From: Polyangiaceae bacterium
GTDB lineage: Bacteria; Myxococcota; Polyangia; Polyangiales; Polyangiaceae
Reading direction: 5' to 3'
Assembly (NCBI GenBank): GCA_025936205.1
Contig: JAICTU010000234.1
Span: 1 to 13,771, forward strand
Length of the DNA: 13,771 nucleotides
Each line of letters begins with the position of its first letter. The first letter of the stretch is position 1. The notes under the pieces are model-generated. The model was given only the letters and a program-made list of their open reading frames with translations. It had not been told where the DNA came from and searched no databases. The translations under genes were made by a program, and so were the position numbers. Positions 6,883 to 12,727 of the stretch are shown here, one piece after another.

Positions 6883-6969
6883 TCAGCCTCGCGCCAGCAG
6901 CACCGGCGCGATGTCGATGCAGATGAAGCCATCGAGCGAGAGGGCGAGGTGCACGAACACCGTGCTCAT
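6883..6969 (-). pseudogene. Relic of a RibD/DHFR-like reductase gene (ends joined by internal deletion)
   Basis: A 28-codon frame reads MSTVFVHLALSLDGFI and then CIDIAPVLLARG before TGA. The first part matches the N-terminus common in the dihydrofolate-reductase-like / RibD C-terminal family (V-F-V-H-x-x-x-S-L-D-G-F-I, normally followed by A-G-P-N). The second part resembles the strand near the end of the same family (I-D-I-x-P-V-L-L-G-x-G, normally followed by R-L-F). Intact members have roughly 180-200 residues, so most of the middle seems to be missing and the frame stops early. These matches are from memory of the family, not from an alignment. The alternative is a chance resemblance in a short intergenic frame. 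No clear ribosome site precedes the ATG. Confidence 0.45.
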
Positions 6970-7230
6970 GTTCGGGCCTTCTGTTCCGGTACGACCAGCA
7001 CGCCCGCGAACTCGGCAGGAGCTCATCTCGCGTTGCTGCTCCTCCTCGGGGGGCGTTACCTCCACCCCTGAATCGAACGGGCTCGCCGCCGATGACAGCC
7101 CACGCGCGTTGCTGGAGCCTCGTGCCCCGATCCCTCGTCGCCTCCAGCGTCCCGGAGGGGGGCGCCCGCCCACGGGCAGGGGCGAGGCAGGGAACAGTGA
7201 ATTTGCAAAAGTTCTCCGAAACGTCCAGAG

Positions 7231-7245
7231 GTGCCGACCCGGCAC
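7231..7245. repeat. Small hairpin upstream of the GH8 gene
   Basis: GTGCCG and CGGCAC are perfect inverted copies around ACC, about 127 nt before the GH8 start codon. It could be a DNA operator half-site pair or a leader-RNA hairpin. A second element of the same size lies at 7339-7353. Confidence 0.35.
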
Positions 7246-7338
7246 ACCCCGTCACGCAAGGGTGAGCCCTCGCGCTGGAAGCGTATCCAGTTTGGTGTTG
7301 CAGTGAGCTCCGGGAGCCTAGAAAACAAGGCTGCAAGC

Positions 7339-7353
7339 TCTCGGCACCCGAGA
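7339..7353. repeat. Small hairpin directly before the GH8 ribosome site
   Basis: TCTCGG and CCGAGA are perfect inverted copies around CAC. The purine-rich ribosome site AGGAAAAGAG (7358-7367) follows four bases later. A leader hairpin this close could influence initiation, but no regulator can be named. Confidence 0.35.
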
Positions 7354-7371
7354 AGAACAGGAAAAGAGCAG

Positions 7372-8751
7372 ATGAAACGAGCACTGAGCAGACCGAGCCT
7401 TCTGGCGCCGCTGGCGGCCCTGCTGGTGCTTTTGCTGGGCGGCTGCGGTTCGGACGAGGGCACCCCGGATGTCACCAAGCCGGATGGCAGCGGACCGGAA
7501 AGCGACCAGTCGGGGTCGCCCGAGGGAGACGCGAACCTGGGCCTGTTCGCGTCCCTGCTCCAGAAGAGCGCCGCCGAGGTCGACGAGAAGGTGACCACCG
7601 CCGTCGACCGCTTCTTCGGGATCGGGACGGACGAGCCCAACCAGCTGATCGTCGACAGCGGTTATCGCTGCTACTACGAGCTGCCGCAGGATCCGAGCAT
7701 GGCCTTCATCTGGGCCGCGGACTCCAACGACGTCCGCAGCGAAGGCATGTCGTACGGGATGATGGTCGCGGTGCAGATGGATCTGCACGAGCAGTTCGAT
7801 CGGCTGTGGAAGTTCGCCAAGACCTACATGCAGTTTCCGGCGGATCATGCGATCGGCGCCTGGCACTACTACTTCCGCTGGCAGGGCCGCGTGGACGCCA
7901 TGACGGATCCGAACAACTGGGCCGTCACCTACACCGATGCCACGGTTCCGGCGCCGGACGGGGACGAGTACTTCGCCGCGGCGCTGTTTCTAGCGGCCCG
8001 GCGCTGGGGCAGCGACGGGGAGGTCAACTACCTGGCGGAAGCGAAGCAGATCGCGTCGGGCATGCTGCACAACGCTGCTGTCGCTGGCGCTGCAGGCACG
8101 CCCGCGCGCTTCCCGATCATCCACCCGGAGCAGAAGATGGTCACCTTCGTGCCCCAGGGCAACTCCAACAACTTCTCCGACCCGAGCTATCACCTGCCGG
8201 CTTTCTACGAGCTGTATGCGCAGGATGGCGAGCCCGAAGACAGCGCGGCCTGGCGCGACGTGGCGGAGACCAGCCGCGCGTATCTGGTGCGTTCGGCGCA
8301 CCCGACCACCGGCTTGCATCCCGATTATGCCTCGTTCGATGGCGTGCCGAATGCGGGCGGCAACATGCAGCAGCACGATCAGTTCCGCTACGACGCCTGG
8401 CGCGTGGTGATGAACATGGCCGTCGACTATGCCTGGGGCAGCAGCGACCCGCGCATGCAAACGCAGGTCGAGAAGTATCACAGCTTTTTCTCGAGCCAGC
8501 TGACAGACGATAACGTGCAGGCCGCGCTGTTCGCTGTGGACGGCACGAACCCGAGCGGCGGCGGCTCGACGGCGCTCACCGCCACGCTCGCCGCGGGGGC
8601 GCTCGCCTCGCAGCATGCCGATAGAGCGCGCTTCGTCGGCAATCTGTGGAACGTCGGCCAGCAGCAAGGCCAGTACCGTTACTACCAGGAAGGGGTGTAC
8701 TTGCTGGGGCTGCTGAACACGGCCGGGCGCTTCCGCGCTTCCTGGCCCTGA
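7372..8751 (+). CDS. GH8 glycoside hydrolase lipoprotein (Rex-like oligoxylanase relative)
   Basis: The protein has 459 residues. The ATG at 7372 follows AGGAAAAGAG and opens a classical lipoprotein signal ending LLGGC (Cys25). An acidic Gly/Ser linker runs to about residue 55, then a GH8 alpha/alpha-barrel fills the rest. It resembles reducing-end xylose-releasing exo-oligoxylanase (Rex, EC 3.2.1.156) in order and motifs: DVRSEGMSYGMMVAVQMD (120-137) with Glu124 as probable acid; APDGDEYFAAALFLA (194-208); FSDPSYHLPAFYELY (268-282); HPTTGLHPDYASFDG (310-324); YDAWRV with Asp341 as probable base. GH8 enzymes invert configuration and act on xylo-oligosaccharides, cellulose or chitosan. The loop that in Bacillus Rex carries Leu-His-Pro and closes the far subsite looks replaced by GGGST (396-400), so exo specificity is uncertain. 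Probable role: surface or periplasmic breakdown of plant-type oligosaccharides. It ends 37 nt from the convergent FabH-like gene. Confidence 0.9.
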   Translation: MKRALSRPSLLAPLAALLVLLLGGCGSDEGTPDVTKPDGSGPESDQSGSPEGDANLGLFASLLQKSAAEVDEKVTTAVDRFFGIGTDEPNQLIVDSGYRCYYELPQDPSMAFIWAADSNDVRSEGMSYGMMVAVQMDLHEQFDRLWKFAKTYMQFPADHAIGAWHYYFRWQGRVDAMTDPNNWAVTYTDATVPAPDGDEYFAAALFLAARRWGSDGEVNYLAEAKQIASGMLHNAAVAGAAGTPARFPIIHPEQKMVTFVPQGNSNNFSDPSYHLPAFYELYAQDGEPEDSAAWRDVAETSRAYLVRSAHPTTGLHPDYASFDGVPNAGGNMQQHDQFRYDAWRVVMNMAVDYAWGSSDPRMQTQVEKYHSFFSSQLTDDNVQAALFAVDGTNPSGGGSTALTATLAAGALASQHADRARFVGNLWNVGQQQGQYRYYQEGVYLLGLLNTAGRFRASWP

Positions 8752-8788
8752 GTGTTGGTGGAGGGACTGTTCTCGGCGCCGCGCGCGT

Positions 8789-9781
8789 TCACCACTCCAG
8801 CAGCGCGGCGCCCCAGGACAGGCCGCCACCGAAGCCACACAGCACCACGCGCGAACCCGGCCCGATGCGGCCCATCTGCCAGGCCTTCTGCAGCGTGATG
8901 GGGATGCTCGCCGCCGCAGTATTGCCGTACTCCTCGATGGTCGTGACGGTACGTTCCATGGGCAGCCCGAGCGAGCCCATCAGCGCCTCGATCATGCGCA
9001 GGTTGCTCTGATGCAAGATCAATAGGTCGATCTGTTTGAGATCGAGCTCATGCTCCTCGAGCAGCTGACGGATCACGCGCGGAACGGTGTCGATCGCGAA
9101 CTCCCACACCTGCGAACCCTGCATGGCGAAGGTGTTGAGGCGTTTCTCCAGTACCTCGGCCGTCACCGGCTGGCGCGTGCCGCCCGCAGGCACCTCGATG
9201 CAGTGGCTGCCCCGCCCGTCGCTGCCGAGCCGGAAGTGAAAGCGGCGTGGGTCGTCCCAGCTGGAACGTTCGAGCAATACCGCGCCCGCGCCGTCGCCGA
9301 AGAAGATGCAGGTGCGCCGGTCCTGCCAGTTCATGATCTTGGAGAAGGCGTCCGTGCCGATCACCAGCGCGTTGCGAAACTGGTTGGCGTTGGCGAGCAG
9401 CATGCTCTGCGCCACATCGAGCGCGAAGACGAAGCCGGCGCAGACGGAGTTGACGTCGAACGCGGGGCAGCGGCGTTCGGCGATGCCGAGCTTGTCCTGG
9501 ATCAAGCAAGCCACGGCGGGCTGGGATTGATCCGGCGTCGCGCAGGCGACGACGATCAGATCGACGTCGCTCTCGTCGACTCCGGCGGCGTTCAAGCAGC
9601 GCAGCGCGGCGCGAGTGCCCATGTCGCTGGGCGCCTCGCCCGGTGCGGAGAGGCGCCGCTCCAGGATGCCGGTCTTGCTCACGATCCACTCGTGAGACGA
9701 GTCCAGCGTGCGCACCAGCTCGTGGTTCGTCACGACCTTCTCGGGAACGTAGGCCCCGATTCCGCCAATTCTAATGCCCAT
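8789..9781 (-). CDS. Beta-ketoacyl-ACP synthase III family protein (FabH-like)
   Basis: The protein has 330 residues from the ATG at 9781, preceded by GAGGAA at a suitable distance; the upstream extension is low-complexity. It belongs to the thiolase-fold enzymes that condense an acyl-CoA primer with malonyl-ACP (EC 2.3.1.180 for FabH). Landmarks: the N-terminal GIGAYVPEKVVTNHEL; SSHEWIVSKTGILERR (28-43); the catalytic triad Cys114 in DVNSVCAGFVFALD, His257 in LLILHQSNLRMIEAL and Asn287 in EEYGNTAAASIPITL; FGDGAGAVLLE (161-171); and the C-terminal CGFGGGLSWGAALLEW. Length and triad fit FabH well. Because many genomes carry several paralogues, and no other fatty-acid synthesis gene adjoins, it may prime a special fatty acid or secondary metabolite rather than be the housekeeping FabH. 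It is divergent from the DUF3141/Pta pair across a 530-bp gap. Confidence 0.92.
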   Translation of the reverse strand: MGIRIGGIGAYVPEKVVTNHELVRTLDSSHEWIVSKTGILERRLSAPGEAPSDMGTRAALRCLNAAGVDESDVDLIVVACATPDQSQPAVACLIQDKLGIAERRCPAFDVNSVCAGFVFALDVAQSMLLANANQFRNALVIGTDAFSKIMNWQDRRTCIFFGDGAGAVLLERSSWDDPRRFHFRLGSDGRGSHCIEVPAGGTRQPVTAEVLEKRLNTFAMQGSQVWEFAIDTVPRVIRQLLEEHELDLKQIDLLILHQSNLRMIEALMGSLGLPMERTVTTIEEYGNTAAASIPITLQKAWQMGRIGPGSRVVLCGFGGGLSWGAALLEW

Positions 9782-10311
9782 GGCTTGCCATTCCTCGAGA
9801 GTTGTTGTTTGCCGCCGGGGAGGCAGGCCCCTGCCGGACTTGCAGCGCGCGCCGTGTAGCGCGCGGCCGCGAGCAATCACTCACGCTCCCTGCGGGCGCT
9901 TCTTGCACGATGGCGAGTAGCAAGCGTCGTTCCACTCACTGTGTGCAGGGCCCGGCCAGCTCCTGCTGTGACCGCGTTACGCGCCCGCGACGCTCGAGGA
10001 ACGCACGCGATCCAAAACCTTAGCGCGAGCGCGCAAGTGGTCTGATTTCTCGGGGCGTGCCGGCGTTTCGAGTGCGCGCGCCGTCTCTCGAAGGTAACGT
10101 GGCTCCGGCGTTCGCTGCGCTGCCCTTGCTCGAGGCCGAGCAAAGTCGAGGCGCCCTGGCCCATTCACGCGCGCGCCCCGCGCGACCGGGTACAGCGTGG
10201 TGCAGGCGCGAGCCCGAGCCTGCGGCAGTCTGGCCTCGGCTGGCTCGCTGCTTGCAGGGTTGCCACGCAAGGGACAGCGCCCGGAAATGATCGGGCGGCA
10301 GGGGAGGCAAG
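9782..10311. other. 530-bp gene-free region between divergent acyl-metabolism genes
   Basis: I see no convincing gene here: open frames on both strands give Arg/Ala/Pro-rich low-complexity peptides with no family resemblance. It must contain the promoters of the FabH-like gene and the DUF3141 gene. It has a short AT-richer patch near 10011-10022 (TCCAAAACCTTA) and a GCGCGC-flanked hairpin near 9847-9868. The ribosome site GGGGAGG at 10301-10307 precedes the DUF3141 start. No Pho-box-like direct repeat was evident by eye. Confidence 0.5.
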
Positions 10312-12630
10312 ATGCTCGACACGCCGAGTGAACTCTATCGCAGCGCGCAGCTCCAGGAACGGATCGCGCGCGTCTTCTGGCACCGCAGCACACACGCTGG
10401 GCAGCAGTACCTGGAACGTGCCCAGCAGGCCATCAGCGCGAGTCTGGCGGATCCGCCTGCCCAGGCGTTGCTGCCGTTGCAGCTCGCGACCAGTTGGTAT
10501 GAGTACGCGGTAGACTTCTACCAGCGCGGCGTGCTGCTGCTCGATACCCTGCGCCGGCGCGGGAACCAGTATCTCGAGCACGAGCTTGCCGGCAAGCCAC
10601 CGGTCCTGCACTTCGAATACGAGACAGTGCTCGACGCGCGCAGCTTCGAGCGTCCCGTGAACTACGCACTCGTGCGCATCGAGCCGCCGCCGGGCGTAAC
10701 GGTCGACCCCAAGCGGCGTCCGTATATCGTGCTCGACCCGCGCGCGGGCCACGGCCCCGGTATCGGCGGATTCAAGGACGACTCACAAGTTGGCGTCGCC
10801 TTACGCGCGGGTCACCCGGTCTACTTCGTGATCTTCTTTCCGGAGCCGCAGCCGGGCCAGACGCTGGAAGACGTGTGCCGCGCCGAACAGCGCTTCGTGC
10901 GCCGCGTGAACGAGCTGCACCCCGAGAGCAAGAAGCCGGCGGTGCTGGGCAACTGCCAGGGCGGCTGGGCGGTGATGATGATCGCGGCCTCCAGCCCCGA
11001 GGACACCGGACCGCTGATGCTCAGCGGCGCACCGATGTCGTACTGGGGCGGCGCGTGGACCGAGGGTAAGGGTAATAACCCCATGCGCTATGCGGGCGGC
11101 ATGCTCGGTGGCACCTGGCTCGCCTCTCTCACGTCCGACCTGGGAGATGGGCTCTTCGACGGCGCGTACCTGGTCCAGAACTTCGAGAACCTGGACCTGG
11201 CCAACACCTACTGGGACAAATACTACCACGTGTTCGCCAATGCGGACACGGAGCCGCCGCGCTTCCTCGAGTTCGAGCGCTGGTGGGGCGGCTACTACCT
11301 GATGAATCGCGACGAGATCGAGTGGATCACCAAGAATCTATTCGTGGGCAACGACCTGTGGAAGGGTGGCGTCCGGATCAGCCGCGAGGCGCTGGACTTG
11401 CGGCAGGTCCGCTCGCCCATCGTGATGTTCGCTTCGATCGGCGACAACATCACTCCGCCCCAGCAGGCCTTTAACTGGGTCACGGACGTCTACTCCAGCA
11501 CCGAGGAGCTGAAGGCGAACGGGCAGGTGATCGTCGGGCTGTTGCACCAGAGCGCCGGGCATCTGGCGCTGTTCGTCTCCGGGAAAGTGGCCAATCGCGA
11601 GCACACGCAGGTCGTCTCGGTCCTGGAGTCGATCGAGGCCTTACCTCCGGGTCTGTACGCGATGCAGATCAAGGAGAGCAAGAGCAGCGAGGGCAAGATG
11701 GAGCACGACGTGGAGTTCCAGGAGCACCGCCTGGAGGATCTCGCCCTGCGCCTGAACCGCTTCGAGCGCATCGATGAGCGGCCCTTCGAGACGGTGGAGG
11801 CCGTCTCCGAGTTGAACCAGCGCGCGTACGAGCTGTTTGCTCGGCCCTGGGTCACGGCTGTCAGCACGCCGATGACGGCCTGGCTCGGTCGCGCCTTTCA
11901 TCCACTGCGAGTCCAGCACTGGGGCTTGTCGGATCTGAACCCCTGGCTGTGGTGGGTGGAGGCCGCGAGCGACGCAGCCAAGACCCAGCGGCAAAAGACG
12001 GAGCCGTCCCATCCCCTGCGCAAGGTGGAGGCGGCGCTCTCTCAGCTGATCAGTGGTGCGCTGGATCTACAGAAGGACCTGCGCGACGCCTCGACCGAGG
12101 CGCTCTTCTTCCAGCTCTATGGAAACATGTTCATCGGCTACTCCGGCGACAAGCTGCACGTCGACGCCACGCGCACCCCGCCTGTGAATCCTGCGTCGCT
12201 GCCGGTGGTCACCGGGGCGCTCTCCGGAGTGGAGCAAGGGGGCTACGCGGCCGCGCTGGCGCGCGTGGGCGAGTTGCTATCGCGCGGCGGCGCGCCAGTG
12301 CCGCTCTCGCGCATCGAGCGCAAGGCCGCGCTGGTCAAGGAGTACGCGGAGCTGTTGCCCGATCTCCCGGAGCGCGAGTGGAAGGTCACGCGCGGCCGCC
12401 AGTACAACATCGTGCGCTACGAGCCGGAGCGGGCTCTGAGCACGCTGCCGAAGTTGCTCGCGGATCCGAGAGATCGCGCGCGCTTCCTGCAAGTGATGGA
12501 GCACGTCACCAACGACCGAGAGTTCGTGGGCGACCCTACGCCCGAGCAGCTGGAGATGGTGCAGCGCATCCGCAGGGTGTTGCACGTGGAGAACGGCGCG
12601 TCCTGGGGCGCGCAGCACGCGAGCGCCTGA
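10312..12630 (+). CDS. DUF3141 family protein, PHA-synthase-like alpha/beta hydrolase
   Basis: The protein has 772 residues. The ATG at 10312 has a clear GGGGAGG site. A helical N-terminal part (1-95) is followed by an alpha/beta-hydrolase core (about 100-440) and a long C-terminal part (440-772). The core has the nucleophile elbow LGNCQGGWA with Cys215, the Cys version (GxCxG) found in polyhydroxyalkanoate synthases. Asp378 in SIGDNITPP and His417 in SAGHLALFVSG would complete the triad. PVYFVIFFPEPQPGQT (169-184) and YPIVL-type strands fit the fold. These proteins are annotated DUF3141 and often labelled PHA-synthase-like; their reaction is not established as far as I know. No signal peptide or membrane segment is visible, so it is cytosolic. 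It precedes the MaoC-Pta fusion gene by 97 nt on the same strand. That pairing recurs in proteobacteria in my recollection and suggests acyl-thioester chemistry. Confidence 0.88.
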   Translation: MLDTPSELYRSAQLQERIARVFWHRSTHAGQQYLERAQQAISASLADPPAQALLPLQLATSWYEYAVDFYQRGVLLLDTLRRRGNQYLEHELAGKPPVLHFEYETVLDARSFERPVNYALVRIEPPPGVTVDPKRRPYIVLDPRAGHGPGIGGFKDDSQVGVALRAGHPVYFVIFFPEPQPGQTLEDVCRAEQRFVRRVNELHPESKKPAVLGNCQGGWAVMMIAASSPEDTGPLMLSGAPMSYWGGAWTEGKGNNPMRYAGGMLGGTWLASLTSDLGDGLFDGAYLVQNFENLDLANTYWDKYYHVFANADTEPPRFLEFERWWGGYYLMNRDEIEWITKNLFVGNDLWKGGVRISREALDLRQVRSPIVMFASIGDNITPPQQAFNWVTDVYSSTEELKANGQVIVGLLHQSAGHLALFVSGKVANREHTQVVSVLESIEALPPGLYAMQIKESKSSEGKMEHDVEFQEHRLEDLALRLNRFERIDERPFETVEAVSELNQRAYELFARPWVTAVSTPMTAWLGRAFHPLRVQHWGLSDLNPWLWWVEAASDAAKTQRQKTEPSHPLRKVEAALSQLISGALDLQKDLRDASTEALFFQLYGNMFIGYSGDKLHVDATRTPPVNPASLPVVTGALSGVEQGGYAAALARVGELLSRGGAPVPLSRIERKAALVKEYAELLPDLPEREWKVTRGRQYNIVRYEPERALSTLPKLLADPRDRARFLQVMEHVTNDREFVGDPTPEQLEMVQRIRRVLHVENGASWGAQHASA

Positions 12631-12677
12631 GGCAGTTGGCTGAGGCGGCGTGGCTGAGGCAGTTGGCTGAGGCGGCG
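12627..12677 (+). repeat. Tandem repeat, 27-bp period, covering the DUF3141 stop codon
   Basis: Two exact 24-base copies lie at 12627-12650 and 12654-12677, separated by TGG. Each contains GGCAGTTGGCTGAGGCGG. The stop codon of the DUF3141 gene (12628-12630) is inside copy 1. Because the period is a multiple of three, copy 2 carries a second in-frame TGA (12655-12657). A decayed copy is visible at about 12691-12712 (CTGAGGCATGTGGCTGAAG). The array fills much of the 97-nt gap before the next gene and looks like slippage-generated minisatellite DNA. Confidence 0.8.
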
Positions 12678-12727
12678 CTGAGCAGTGCGCCTGAGGCATG
12701 TGGCTGAAGAAGTGGGCTAGAGGGCAA

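Larger units (their letters stand above)
6709..7371. other. 663-bp intergenic stretch without an intact gene
   Basis: This stretch lies between the start of the kinase (minus) and the start of the GH8 gene (plus), so both promoters should be here. It holds a short reductase-like relic (6883-6969, minus), a strong hairpin (6841-6865) and two small hairpins in the GH8 leader (7231-7245, 7339-7353). Open frames such as 6883-7245 on the minus strand have low-complexity Arg/Pro/Gly-rich translations typical of non-coding GC-rich DNA. TTGCAG near 7296 followed by TAGAAA at 15-bp spacing is a weak promoter candidate for the GH8 gene. Confidence 0.6.

Noticed and set aside
5479..7071. 530-codon plus-strand frame antisense to the kinase N-terminal half
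   Set aside because: Same cause; no recognisable domain, and the kinase receiver, GAF and PAS domains are clear on the other strand.
7050..7085. GTTCGATTC on the minus strand, like a tRNA T-loop
   Set aside because: The flanking bases do not form a 5-bp T-stem, and no acceptor or anticodon arm can be drawn.
7250..7330. c-di-GMP-I (GEMM) riboswitch upstream of the GH8 gene
   Set aside because: Only GTCACGCA and AGGG resemble the consensus; the second conserved core (GACGCAAAGCC-like) and the tetraloop receptor are not found by eye.
7231..7371. Upstream extension of the GH8 frame to an ATG or alternative codon before 7372
   Set aside because: The ATG at 7372 has a strong ribosome site and begins a textbook lipoprotein signal; the extension would bury it.
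9847..9868. GCGCGC-flanked hairpin as an attachment site or terminator
   Set aside because: Short, with only 6 bp of simple alternating GC, which is common by chance in this composition; no U-run or integrase gene nearby.
12631..12720. Short CRISPR-like array in the DUF3141-Pta gap
   Set aside because: The spacer between the two perfect copies is only 3 bp and the third copy is decayed; this is a tandem repeat, with no cas genes.
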